In this document: positions 12,633-24,270 of the stretch, piece by piece
Layout of the letters: each line of letters starts with the position of its first letter
Position numbering within the stretch: the first letter of the stretch is position 1
NCBI RefSeq assembly: GCF_964355755.1
Contig: NC_092673.1
Span: 9,121,001-9,185,000, forward strand
From: Antedon mediterranea
Taxonomy: Eukaryota > Echinodermata > Crinoidea > Comatulida > Antedonidae
Length of the DNA stretch: 64,000 bases
Direction of reading: 5' to 3'
Program-made: the position numbers and the translations under genes
The notes under the pieces: model-generated
Told to the model about the DNA's origin: nothing
What the model saw: only the letters and a program-made list of their open reading frames with translations
Database searches by the model: none

Positions 12633-13421
12633 TAGCTGAAAACCGGTTGAACAGCTTGAGTAAAAAAATATATAATCTTGAAGAAAGACCGATTTTCTTA
12701 AATAAATACTATTTTGATAGATTTAATATAGGTTTATACAAATTCATTGATTTGCGATGAATGGAACATTCCAATGTTCCACAAGTGCCTATTCCCTCAG
12801 GCGTCGTAAAGTCAAGTACACTCATAACAGAAATTTGATAAAAAAATTTTTGTCAATCTTTGCTGCATAGTTTTTTTTTTTTAAACGGATAATGAGCTAG
12901 CGTTTACAGTTGCCATCTACAAATCTTTATTATTGCAGTTGAACCACCCACATCACCACCCTTCCCCTCACTGACATGAGTAGCGTTGTAAAGCTAGTAG
13001 AGGATAGGACTACGGTGGTACAAAGGATCACATGCCATAAACGAAGAACAACTTTGGTGGGTATGAACCAACTTAAGTATGAATTGGCTCTAAGAAACAA
13101 TTGAAAACCATTAGGCCTAATAATTCAGTTGAGTTAGATAATTTAATATTTATTGACGATTAAAGCGAATTTATGATTTACCCCGAATATAGGTGGTTTT
13201 CACAAATTGTTTTACATTATATAAACAATATACAAATAACCTTTATTACATCAGGAAAGAAATAAGTACTGCATAGGCAGGATCATGTATAAAAATAATA
13301 CAGACTAGTACTTCACCATAGGTCATCATCAGGTACTGTACAATAAATATTTATTTTGAGGCAGAAACTGTTTTATTTTTAACCTTTATTACAGTTGCTT
13401 CTTAACGTTTGTATTTTACAA

Positions 13422-13735
13422 AAACAAGCATGAATGTGCGATACTCGGGGTACTGCAAAAGAAGCTGTAATGACGTCATAAGACGAGATGTGACGTCACA
13501 TACACATCAATAACCTCGCTACCAAATTTGAGACGTCATATGGCTGCATCCGGTTTGAAATTTAAAAATCCGGCTCTATAGCTTTGAGGACATGTCCCTG
13601 TAGTATATTCATGCCAAATCCCAGCTCAATACTACAACGAATAAGGGAGGAGTAGTACTCTATAAATCGCACTTTTTACTCAATAGTGTCGGATGGAAGA
13701 AGATGAGAGAGTACACGGGTAAAAATATATCGTTA
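13422..13735 (+). mobile_element. Family D element, short copy
   Basis: It starts with AAGCATGAATGTGC and TACTCGGGGTAC. It ends with TTTTTACTCAATAGTGTC and a degenerate ACACGGGTAAAAAT. Its right 150 bp (from AAAAATCCGGCTCTATAGC) is nearly identical to 44485-44640. It lacks the tRNA block of the long copy at 43427-44676. Between the two shared ends lies about 110 bp rich in TGACGTCA-like sites. Confidence 0.65.
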
Positions 13736-14695
13736 AATGTACTGTACTATTTCAATCAACTATGACTGTGAAAGTTTCAACAAATTATTACATCGCAATG
13801 TTTTACTGTGTTTATTAGTGGTATATTATTTGTAAAACATGAAAACAATTAATATTTCGTTACTAAATAGATAAAGAATATATTTAAAAATTGTTCCTCT
13901 TTCCACCCATCCTCTTCGCCATCCCTCAACCCTAATGTTACATACAAAACACAAATTAAGTTTGTTTAAATTTTACTCAAACAATTGGTCTCATTTTGTG
14001 ACAAGTAATTTCTCTTTCAGAAGTAATTCCCAGGGTGTTAATTTTAGTTGAGTACATAAATCACCGTGTCTATTTATTCGTTCCTGTAAATGACATGTAT
14101 TATTGTCCTGCGCTACATACATTGGAAATCGCCAGTTTTTTAACACTAAATTACTATGTATTCGAGAACCATCTAATTGTAGTAATTCATTGAGTGCTAT
14201 ATCTAACAAATTAAACACCTCCCTCGCCCCCACCTACTAACACCCTACCAAACAATAAACATGGTACTTTAAAATGTTATATTCATCATCTTCTTAGTCT
14301 AGACACTGATAAACAGATTACGTTTATTTTTACGAATAGCAAGCATTTCAATAATTACATGTTAACCAAAATATGATAAATAGAAAAGGGGATTTGTTAA
14401 TTTTGCCATAAACATAGATAGACTAATTTTATTATTTTCACCACTCAATTTAGAAATTATAATTAAATGACTATAAAACAACTGTATACTAAAGGTCACC
14501 AACTATCAATCTCACAGCAATATCCATGTTTACCATGGCAACAAGACACAATTATAATATTAATACTACTGTATACTATCTTTAAGGTCAATTAATATTA
14601 TTTAAAATGTCACATACCATAATTTGCTGGGCAAACCATATAATTGTTGCTTTAAAGTAAAGTTACATACTTTATTTATTATTTTTGTTTAATGG

Positions 14696-14719
14696 GATAT
14701 ATATATATATATATATATA
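14696..14719. repeat. (AT)n microsatellite
   Basis: A run of about 12 AT dinucleotides. Confidence 0.95.
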
Positions 14720-14864
14720 CATGATATACTTAACATATATATACTAACAATAACATTACAAAGAAAGTTATGTGAAAACTGGTATTGCACTAAATTGTGA
14801 ATATAGCGCAATAACACAAACCAGTTTTATACGTCAATAAGTAGATTCTAATTATTTAATCCCC

Positions 14865-15270
14865 ACATGCATTGCACGCAGATTGGTATTTTAGTTTTTC
14901 TTCTGTGATTCTACCGGTACTTTCGATTGATCGTGAGGTAAAAAAAAAACCTCGGAAGAATTGTAACTTTTCAGCGAAAATACCGGGTTTCATCCAATTT
15001 TCATCAACATATTCTAGGGTCAGGCTAGCTTCCTATACCTAGCATACGATGTTCGTACATTACTGCTGCTTCCAGCTAGGCCTACAAAACTAGCCTAGGT
15101 AGGCTAGGCCTAAAGACTGTCCATGAGAGGACATTCACCGCAAGCTTAGGTAATACATTGTTGTCTCCATTTATCATAATTTATCATAAACCTACATTTA
15201 AGACAAGGAATGACCTTACCTGGTTTAATATTTTTAAAGTAATATATGCAATATTTTTACAAAATGGGCC
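14865..15270 (+). mobile_element. Family P MITE, decayed copy 3
   Basis: It matches the interior of copy 1 in order: GCATTGCACGC, CTTTTCAGCGAAAATACCGG, TACGATGTTCGTAC, CTAGGCCTACAAAACTA, GTCCATGAGAGGACAT, and TTTAAGACAAGGAATGAC. Neither terminal repeat is intact, so it is older than the copies at 5802 and 26883. Confidence 0.7.
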
Positions 15271-15939
15271 TTATGGGTTTAACATTAACAAAGCTAGTGC
15301 ACACATATGATATTTAATTAGTTTGTTACCTAGCTATTCAATTCAGAAATTCAGTGAAACTGATTGAAACTAAAGTTGTTTTTTTTATAAAATCTATTAT
15401 TTACTTTTTTTAAACAAATGAGGCCTGGCATCACAAATGCGGCGCAGAATCGCAACCTTAACTTTTGAGATATTTAGCCTTGAAGCTCACAATGTGAAAA
15501 ACCGGGATTTTGAGATTTAAACAAACTGATTTTATAAAAATCAAAGTCTTGTTCATAAGAAATATCTTAACTATGTGTATTTTTCAATTATTTAAGTCGT
15601 TTCCAATGAAATCTATTTGGAAATTGTATTTTTCTTCATTAAAAAAAAACAATTCTTTACGAAACTTTTGTAAACAAACCGCTAGCCCGAATTGTTCAAT
15701 TAACGTTTTAACATTTTGTTATTATTGAGAATTAAATATTTAAAAAAAATAACATAAAATATATTATTTACCGCATAGTGATATCTTTTAAACTAATTAT
15801 AGTTATTAAGGAGAAAATGGCAAGTTTTGTCCGACTAGAATCCTGTCACGTTGATTGGCCAGCTAGGCCCAGCTAATCCATATTGCTACATCATTGTTGA
15901 TTTTCTCAAAATGAACATTTCCTGAGCTAGAAGGAATTG

Positions 15940-16930
15940 AAAAGAATAAGGCAAAGTACAAAGGAAAGTTAGAACGAAGTTTTAAAGAAAACGATGTAAA
16001 AGCGGCTTGGCAAACCATGCAGGATATCACTGGCTATGATTGGTAGTCAAAATAAAAGAAAGTCGTCACACCTAAAAAATGAGTCGAATACTACAGATGA
16101 TCTTAACAAATTTTTCTGCCGTTTTGATCAACATGATTTTTCAAAAGAGATGGATGATTTTAAAGGAACAATTAAATAAAGAAAAAGGGGTGAGAAAAAT
16201 AAAAATAAATGAAGGAGATGTTTGATGTGATAAACTGTCGGGAGTTTTCTGCGATAATTTTAATAAATCCATGGAACATCTGGAAAACTTCATAAATTAG
16301 GCCGATTCTGAAAATAAAATATCCGGTAACACAAAACGATCACTGACTAGTCGCAATCACTTCAAATGTTATGAAGTATTTTGAACGCATTATTTTGAAT
16401 CGTACACTTGACCGAGAGGGCGTAACTTCAGAAATTAGACCGATTCCGAAAATAAAATATCCAGTAACACAAAACGACATCCAACCAGTTGCAATCACTT
16501 CAAATGTTATGAAGTGTTTTGAACGCATTATTTTGAATTGTATACTTGACCAAGAGGGCATATCGATTGATACTAGGAATACGTTTGTCAGGGCACTCTT
16601 TGTTGACATTTAGAGCGCTTTTAATTGCTTACAACCGCATTTGTTGATTAGAAAGTTACGAATGATGGATATTAATCCCAACCTCTCACTTCTGACCATG
16701 GACTTTCTGCATGAATGCGTCCTTTCGCCGTTTTTGTATTCGCTATATACTTCCGACTATGAAATGTTAGGCAGTACAACCTCATTGATAAAATATGCGG
16801 ATGATACTGTAATCTAAGGTTCGTGGAGCAGATGCATCACCGTACACAAATGAAGTTCACAGATTTGTGGACTGGTGTGATACAAACTAACTACAACTAA
16901 ATAAAAACAAAACTGGTGTATCCATTATTT
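15940..16930 (+). pseudogene. Decayed non-LTR reverse transcriptase pseudogene
   Basis: Broken plus-strand frames give parts of a non-LTR reverse transcriptase in the right order. An upstream KAAWQTMQDITGY segment belongs to the linker before the RT domain. Next come PVAITSNVMKCFERIIL (RT block with the usual RPVALTS-type pattern), LFVDI plus SAFN (broken by a stop), a LRMMDINPNLSLL segment, CVLSPFLYSLYTSD, and KYADDTVI, which carries the catalytic YADD. Many stops and frameshifts mean it is dead. The style resembles Jockey/CR1-superfamily elements, but the clade is uncertain. An internal 138-bp duplication is given separately. Confidence 0.7.
16294..16569 (+). repeat. In-frame 138-bp tandem duplication inside the RT pseudogene
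   Basis: Units 16294-16431 and 16432-16569 share CGATTC.GAAAATAAAATAT, then TCACTTCAAATGTTATGAAG, then GAACGCATTATTTTGAAT. The unit is 46 codons, so the second copy stays in the same frame. The copies differ by roughly a dozen substitutions, so the duplication is not recent. Confidence 0.8.
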
Positions 16931-16965
16931 GATACATACAGATACAATAAAAAAGTGGATATAAA

Positions 16966-18180
16966 TTGAATGAAAAACACATTGCTGCGGAAACACGAAT
17001 TGTTAAGTTGTTGTTGTTCAACAATGTATCAAACCATTTGAATCGTTTTGTTTGTGTGTGTGATTTTTTTATTCATTTACTTTTTTTTCCAATGGTTTTA
17101 ATATTTTGCAATTTTGTTTGTTTGGGAGATTTGTTACCTATTTGCTACTTTTATAATAAGTGTGGTCTAGCAATAACCCGTGCTCCACATGGTCTTGTCT
17201 GCCTTAATAATAATTCGCATGGAATGATTAAGTATTATAAAAGCGCAATACTGGATATTGGATTTTGTGCTGTGTGAATATTAATCTAGGAAGTGACGTC
17301 TGTTAATAATCAGTCGGCAGATTTAAACAATTTAATGATGAAATATAAATATGAAATAAGTTATAGTTTAGGATGTGAGTATTGGAATAATAAAACGGAC
17401 TTTAAAATCAACACAAAAAGTGCACTCACTACTTGAAATTAGATGATGTGCTTGGACACAAACGTGTTTTGTGGAAACACGACTTGGTATCTTTTTTGCT
17501 CCTTTTGTAATTGGTTTAGATTTTTTGATCAAGCGGAGATATTTATTATTATACATATCGTGGATTCTAACTCGAACCTACTAATTATTAATTTCAATGG
17601 CCACGGTGTTTTACTCACTGAGCCAAACTGTAATTTACAAAATACATTCTGTTCCAAGGATAGGTGTAATTAATGAAAACTACGACGACGCAATCAGTCG
17701 ATGCGGTTGGACGGCTGCCGAGACTAAACACCGTTTTAATGTGGCAGTTTCAGCATGGTGTTTGTAGATCAGGCCATTGCGGTACACAACAGAGAAGGTT
17801 GATACGAGACGACAACAACTCGCGAAAAGTGGTCAAATTACTGCAATTTTTTGCCTTTTTTTTTTGGTTTATCCTTAAAATTCAGGAAAGTGACATAGCC
17901 TATCGTGTGCAGCCCATCAATAAACATAAGTGTGCCAAACATACTGTTCAGTGGTTTTGGAAGAGATACGTAAAATATGCGAAAAATTTAGTAGCATTAA
18001 TATATAGATAGTAATAGTGAGAAGTAATATCAAATCTACGTTTCCAACGTATCCAAGTGGGAGAAAGTTTTTCCATTGTGCTTGTCAGAATTAAGCATAA
18101 TTTATATACAGAAACCATCATGTTCAAAATCATGGAAGTGTACCAATCATCTATCTATATTAGGGCACATATAAAAAAAT
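16966..18180. other. No recognisable gene; chance open frames only
   Basis: Open frames of 62 to 112 codons occur (for example 17673-18011 on plus), but none shows a domain or exon-like boundaries, and composition is like the flanks. Confidence 0.4.
17550..17640 (-). repeat. Possible tRNA-like SINE head
   Basis: Read on minus, TTTGGCTCAGTGAGTAAAAC resembles a pol III A-box region, and GGTTCGAGTT about 35 nt further resembles a B-box. This order is typical of tRNA-derived SINE heads. No full cloverleaf or tail was found. Confidence 0.25.
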
Positions 18181-18831
18181 TATTTAGCGTCACCACCCAC
18201 CCCTGGATTTTGGCCCACCTAGTCTGATTAAAAAAAAATAAATAAATCAACTGAAAATCGCTGAAAATATAAAATATTTTTATAAGAACGCTATCTTTTA
18301 TTTATAAAAGTAATTCAATCATTAAATTAAAATGCTACCGACCAAAAATATTTTTCGACCAACTAATATTATTTGCCATGACTCTGCAAATTTGTATTTT
18401 AAATTGCTTGCTTTTAAAATTAATGAAAACAAAATAGATTACAGTATATATATTGACTTTATCTTCTAATATAAATGCTGTAAAATGTACCTCTGGGTAT
18501 TGTACATCCCTGTATATACTGCATTACGCCATATTACTGTACTATCTTTTTGATTCCAGAACCACAAAATCATCATAAGATGGTGTCCGTCCATATTAGA
18601 CAGGCAAAGGCTAGTACTATTAATGGATGCTACAAAACTATACATTGTGTATTAAATGTAAATATACTTTAATTGTTTTCTCGTATCTGTGAATAGTATT
18701 ATAATATTGATGAATGTGGTTAAAACAAAATATTTATCTAAAGTATAAAAAAGAAATAATAATAATAGTAATAATATCTATAATCTCTGATTCAATAAAC
18801 ATAAACACATTTAAAAACTTACCAAGTTGGG

Positions 18832-18876
18832 ATGATGAAACTTCTTTTTACGAGAAAATTTTGCCATAAACAAGGT
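18832..18876 (-). CDS. Candidate first coding exon
   Basis: On the minus strand an ATG opens a frame reading MAKFSRKKKFHHPNL that runs straight into a strong GTAAGT donor with phase 0. The 155-nt exon at 9070-9224 begins in phase 0, so the two could be joined without a frameshift. The product is short, very basic and histidine-bearing, with no signal peptide. The ATG has G at +4 but T at -3. A chance ATG plus donor is possible in 64 kb, so this is a candidate only. Confidence 0.35.
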
Positions 18877-19237
18877 ACTGTGCAAAGCATTCGGTAGAAT
18901 TTACGATGTTCTAACACAAGCTAATAGATCTATTAGTAAATTACTCTATCCCAGTATATCAACAAAGCAGATAATTTTATATGCCTTATAAAAATCATCC
19001 TTATTCAACTCATCTTCATCTTTACTTTCATTATATTTTCAGTCCAGTATTCCAGCAGCTATCATCTTACATAATGGTATTAGAAATATTCTAGGCATTC
19101 TGTTGCTACAGCAACAATATACTGACACACAAATTATAATAGCATCTCTATTTCCTGTAATTAGATGGAGTAGTGGGAGTGCATTTCAATTATTACACAG
19201 CACTATGGGATGAATCAGTAGGAAATCTGAAAAATTA

Positions 19238-19321
19238 TTTAAAGCAGATTTAAACATTACTTTGCAAGGAAAGCGAATCTGCAAAAAGCAGATTTAAACA
19301 TTTAACTTTGCAAGGAAAGCC
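19238..19321 (+). repeat. Short tandem duplication, about 40 bp unit
   Basis: AAAGCAGATTTAAACATT followed by ACTTTGCAAGGAAAGC occurs twice, at about 19240 and 19280. Confidence 0.7.
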
Positions 19322-19709
19322 AGAATTTTTTTTTTTTTTTTATGTTATTTTTTAGGGGTGTGACCCTATAATGTTTTCACAGTGTATAATAATAATAATG
19401 TGATTATGAGATTATTACTAAAATGTTATGGGCTGATCAACCTGTATCCATGCCAACTTAAATACCAAACTTGGCTAACTCGTACCCAAACCAACCCAAA
19501 CCATGCAAACTCATACATAATTATTTGGCTTACTCCACCCATTATTTGGCTTACTAGTACCATTGGCTACTTACTTGTACCAATTATTTTTGATGGCGCA
19601 AAACTAGAAGTATGCTTTTGCCATATGAATATTTTTATATTTAAATTGTTTCTTATTTTACCGGTCAATATAATTGACCATTGATAAACATCGTTTTATT
19701 AGGCATATT

Positions 19710-20890
19710 ATTCTAGTAGCTAGATCAACTTTTGTATGCACATTGAGGTCCAGAGAATTTGACTTCAGGAATTGGTTTAGGATAGTCAAACAATCATTTT
19801 TAGCTTGGTTACACATTTTGAAAATGTGGCGAAAGGTCAAAAGGTCAGGGTGAAAGGCTATAATATCAAACACCAATAGGTCCTTAAATCTCAACAACCA
19901 CTGGTCACAGGAAGGTTATTGTGATCTCAAATTGATCAGAAGGTATACATTTATATTCAGTCTAATGGGACATTTCAGTAAAAAATGACCGGAAATGCCA
20001 TTTCTGACCTTTGACCCACTACCCAGGGCGTGTATGTATCTCTGTAACTACTGGTCGTAGACACTTAAATTAGGTCTTAAATTGTTCGCAATATACATTT
20101 TGTTATATGTAGCACATTTTGAAAAGTCTTACAAAAGGTCAAATGGTCAGGGTCAAGGGTGAACAGACACAAATAGGTACTTGTATCTCGGCAACCACTG
20201 GTCGCAGCAAGTCAATTTTAGTCTCAAAATGTTGAGAAGGCATGCATTCATATTCAGTCTAATGGGACATTTTAGTGAAAAATTATCAGAAATGCCATTT
20301 CTGACCTTTAACCCATATACCAGGGCATCTTTCTATGTAAGTACTGGTCATAGAAACTTAAATTTGGTATCAAATTCATTCTAACAGAAAATTTGGTGAA
20401 AAGATGATTAGAAATACTATTAATTACTAATGTTTCAAACAAAAAACATACCTCTACACAACTTATTCTTATATAAATTTTTTGCAATAACTGATGCTTT
20501 AAAAGGTTTCATTATAGGAATAACAACAAATCCTTTACTGTTTTTAATTGTACTTTTGCTTATAATAATACTAGAAGATATTGTTGACCCCTGAGGGCGA
20601 TAAAACATTGATAGAAACGTCAAACTCAACAGTTCTTGAGTTCAATGCTAGAAGTAAGTTACCGTATTTATCCGAATAAACGCACCGGACATTTATTGTT
20701 CAGAGGGGTGTTTATTCGGTGGAAGCGTTTATTATTTTTTTTGGGTGTAATATGTATAACATGTATAATCAAATAAATACACCCTAGATATAAAAAAAAT
20801 ACCGTAATAAGAATAACTGGATTAAACATTCTTCATCCAGGTGCAAGTACAATTATGACATTGAAAAGGTATCGGAGACAACTATATAGA
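19710..20890 (+). mobile_element. Family E interspersed repeat, copy E1
   Basis: It begins near AGTAGCTAGATCAACTTT. It contains two diverged subunits about 300 bp apart, each with TTCAGTCTAATGGGACATTT and TGACCTTTGACCCA-like sites, then a hammerhead-like motif near 20591-20621, then TTACCGTATTTATCCGAATA with AATAAACGC motifs. It is collinear with E2 (21220-23458, minus) and E3 (56946-58465, plus). Its right part is internally deleted relative to E3. No coding capacity is visible. Confidence 0.75.
20005..20017 (-). promoter_or_regulatory. DR1-type site GGGTCAAAGGTCA in E1
   Basis: On minus it reads GGGTCAAAGGTCA, two AGGTCA-like half-sites spaced by one base, the pattern bound by RXR/HNF4-type nuclear receptors. 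The second subunit has a degenerate version near 20305 (GGGTTAAAGGTCA). Function is inferred only. Confidence 0.4.
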
Positions 20891-21364
20891 CCAATTCATT
20901 CTCATCATTCTGTATAACACTGTTGTATAATATTTTTGAATGTCACCGACAAATTATACATACTGTACACGTCTGTTCCCAGTGTGCATAATAAAACAAT
21001 ATATATTTCTGGAGATTTATTATCAATACCACTAGATTTTTTTATATTTTAAGTACTAAGTGCATTGACAATAAAAGCATCAGAAGTGTACTTTAAAATG
21101 TTATATAGATCATGATAAAATCATACTACAACACACTACAGTACACAAGGGTGTTTTCAGGAAAGCTGGACATGTTGTTGAAATATTAGGGCATAGTATA
21201 TGTAGGGCATAGTATATGTAGTAATACTGTGTTGATTGTTGACAAATTGTAGTCACAAACAAACAGATAATAGAAAGATCCATAACAATTGTGTAATCGT
21301 GTCTCATACAGTGTCTCAGGATAATGATGTGTCATTGTTTTATATCCTTATACTGGCACCATAA

Positions 21365-21510
21365 AGAAGAGAAGGCTGACATGGTATGGTCACCTGCTTC
21401 CTTTAAATGAAAACACACCAGCTAAGATCCCACTAGGAGAGGCTCAGAGCAAGACCAAAAGGAAGACCAACAAGGCCAACAGCCATAAGTCACGTGCTCT
21501 CAGAAAAAAA
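21365..21510 (+). pseudogene. RTE-like reverse transcriptase C-terminal fragment inside E2
   Basis: A continuous plus frame reads KRRLTWYGHLLPLNENTPAK, then a lysine-rich stretch. The WxGH motif with a basic tail is typical of the C-terminal region of RTE-type elements. It is part of the foreign DNA inserted in E2. Confidence 0.5.
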
Positions 21511-21529
21511 TGAACTTTCAAAAAGTAAT

Positions 21530-21900
21530 GTACTTTAAAACTTTGCTGTACATCAAAAAAGTTTAAAAAGTACAGAAAAACGCAAAGTGATACCCGACAG
21601 ACCGCGTCCACGCGACTAAAACTTTTCTGTACATCAAAACAGTTCAAACAGTACAGAAAAACGCAAAGTGATACCCGACAGACCGACCGACATAGTTAAA
21701 ACTTGTCTGTACATCAAAACAGTTAAAAAAGTACAGAAAAGCAATAAAACGCATAGTGATACCGGACCGACAGACAGACCGACAGACAGTGAACTATAGA
21801 GTCGCGTCCACGCGACGTACATCAAAAACGTTCAAAAAGTACAGAAAAGCGATAAAACGCAGTGATACCGGACCGACAGACAGACCGACCGACCTATACA
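21530..21900 (+). repeat. About 90-bp tandem repeat, four imperfect units
   Basis: Units share CTGTACATCAAAACAGTT, AAAGTACAGAAAA, AACGCA, GTGATACC and runs of GACCGACAGACAGACC. Short pieces resembling MITE C ends (GTCCACGCGAC) lie at the unit boundaries near 21605 and 21805. The array may have grown from a MITE C insertion and its neighbour. Confidence 0.7.
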
Positions 21901-22159
21901 AATGCTTGCTCAAGTGAGACGCGCAATGTGACAGTGTCACTTTTATTCTAATAGACAGAAACATTTTGTTACAAAAGCATAAAGAGGAAAGGCATCATGT
22001 AAAGTACCTTTATCAGTGAGAAACAAATTAGGCCTATATTATATCATTATTAAAATTAGAGTATTCAAGTAAACACCCGATTTGAATATAAGCCTCCTTC
22101 GAATAAATACTCACCCCTTCCTTCATTTTAAACGCCCATCACATGCAATACACAAAAAG

Positions 22160-22238
22160 GTCGCGTACTCAAATTTGAGTTAGTGTTTACGGACCAACCG
22201 ACCGACATAGTGAGGTATAGAGTTGCGTTGCACGCGAC
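22160..22238 (-). mobile_element. MITE C, copy 1 (79 bp) inside E2
   Basis: The ends are GTCGCGTAC and GCACGCGAC, inverted repeats, with TA at the right flank. It matches 49195-49271. The interior has CTCAAATTTGAG (palindrome) and GACCGACATAGTGAG. E3 lacks it at the corresponding place, so E3 serves as a paralogous empty site. Confidence 0.7.
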
Positions 22239-23724
22239 TAATAATTGTAACACATTTCAATGACTACCATAATCTACAATTTAGCAAGCATTTTGTATCA
22301 CTTTTTGATATTAATTGTGCTGTATTTTTTAAATATCTGCTGTAGGTAGTATTTTATTTGATTATACATGTTACCATATTACACCAACAAAAACAAAAAA
22401 CAAATGTTCCCCTAAAAACCATTTTGAACAATAAATGCCCTAGGCATTTATTAGGATGAATTCGGTAAGTTACTTCTATCTAGCATTCTGAAAAGAATTC
22501 TGTTGGGCTCGACGTTTCTATCAAAATGTTTGATCGTCCTCGGGGTCAACAATACTTTCTAGCATTATTATAAGCAAAAATACAATTACAAACAGTAAAG
22601 GATTTGTTTTAAATCCTATAATGAAACAATTTAAAGCATAAGTTATTGCATAACATTACTGTCCAAGGATAAGTTGTGTAGAAAAATGTTTTTTTTTTTA
22701 AACAATAACATTAGTAATTAATAGTATTTCTGATCATCTTTTAACCAAATTTTCTATTAGAATGAATGTAAATATGTATATTTTGAAAAAATTTGATACA
22801 AAATTTAAGTTTCTACGACCAGTACTTACAGAGATATGAAGATGCCCTGGTTTGTGGGTCAAAGGTCAGAAACGGCATTTCTGATTATTTTTTACTAAAT
22901 GCCCCATTAGACTGAATATGAATATATGCATTCTGAACATTTTGAGACCAACATTGACTTGCTGCAAACAGTGGTTGCCGAGATACAAGTACCTATTTAT
23001 ATTTGTTCATATAACCCTTAACCCTGACCCTTTGACCTTTTGTAACCTTTTTAAAAATGTGTAACAAATAACAAAATGTATATTTCGAACAATTTAAGAC
23101 CGAATTCACGTGTTTACAACCAGTAGTTACGGAGATACATACATGCCCTGGGTTGTGGGTCAAAGGTCAGAAATGGCATTTCCGGTCATTTTTTACTAAA
23201 ATGTCCCATTAGACTGAATATAAATGTATACCTTCTGATCAATTTGAGACCAAAATTACCTTTCTGTGACCAGTGGTTGTCGAGATTTAAGGACATGTTG
23301 GTGTTTTGTATTATAACCTTTCACCCTGACCTTTTGCCACATTTTCAAAATGTGTAACCAAGCCAAAATTGATTGTTTGACCATCCTAAACCAATTTCTG
23401 AAGTCAAATTCTCTGGACCTCAAAGTGCATACGAAAGTTGATCTAGCTACTAGAGTATATATTTTATATGTCTTTTATTTACGTAAGAGAACATTATTAC
23501 AAAATATTTATTTTACTGTTAGTATACTATTACAATTCAATTAAGCCCAGGTCAGGTACCAACAATGTATAATTTTTATCTTTCCTGATTACATATATTA
23601 CATATATTACATATATTCGATCAAGTAATTATTTCTATTTAGATTCAATAAACATGCCTGTTATTTACATTTTATTGGTATATAAGATTTTTTGAATTAA
23701 CAACTCTCTTTTTAAAAAAATAAT

Positions 23725-23815
23725 TTTTAAAAAAACATGAACTTATAGTGTGTCAAATAGACAACTCAATAATGACGTATGATTGTTTCCATTTATTTTT
23801 TTCTTAAAATGGACC
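23725..23815 (+). repeat. Partial copy of repeat S
   Basis: TTATAGTGTGTCAAATAGAC and TTCCATTTATTTTTTTCTTA match units of the tandem pair at 28830-29190. The following GGACCTGAAATGGA segment matches in reverse the sequence near 28815. Confidence 0.5.
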
Positions 23816-24270
23816 TGAAATGGACTTTTAATTTTCAAGAAATTCACACATGTTATTTAAATGTATCAAATTAACACAAGCCCATACAAATAAAAACAAA
23901 ATGTATAGTATTTTGAGAAAAAACAAAATTTTAAGATACCTTGGTAAATTAGCGAAAATTACTCACGCCATTGCAATATTCTGTTTCAACGGCCGTCGGG
24001 AGCATCTTCAATTAATCAATCAATCAATCAAAGTAACATTTATTTCTCTTCTTGTCTTTCATAGAATATAAAAATTAACAGTAAATATGATTAAAATAAG
24101 AGGGGCAACATTCCTAAAAAGCGAAGCTTGTATAAGGCAGCCCATAGAAACTGAAAAAAAAAAACAGGACAACACGGGAACCGGAAACAGGACAAAAACA
24201 GCAATGAAGACTTTTAGTTTCAGGGTATCGAAAAGACTAAATATCAAAACTACAATGAGTGAAAGGATAA

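Larger units (their letters stand above)
21220..23458 (-). mobile_element. Family E copy E2, with nested insertions
   Basis: Reverse-oriented relative to E1 and E3 and collinear with E3 along its length. Two insertions interrupt it compared with E3. About 21363-21930 lies between the ACTGGCACC segment and TTTTATTCTAATAGACAG. The 79-bp MITE C is at 22160-22238. Its limit at 23458 is the shared AGTAGCTAGATCAAC end. DR1-type sites lie at 22856-22868 and 23157-23169, and a hammerhead-like motif at 22511-22543. Confidence 0.75.

Noticed and set aside
16340-16609. Minus-strand 89-codon frame with an internal repeat
   Set aside because: It is the shadow of the duplicated RT block on the plus strand.
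17673-18011. 112-codon plus frame as a gene
   Set aside because: No recognisable domain, low-complexity FFAFFFWF stretch and AT-rich composition like the flanks.
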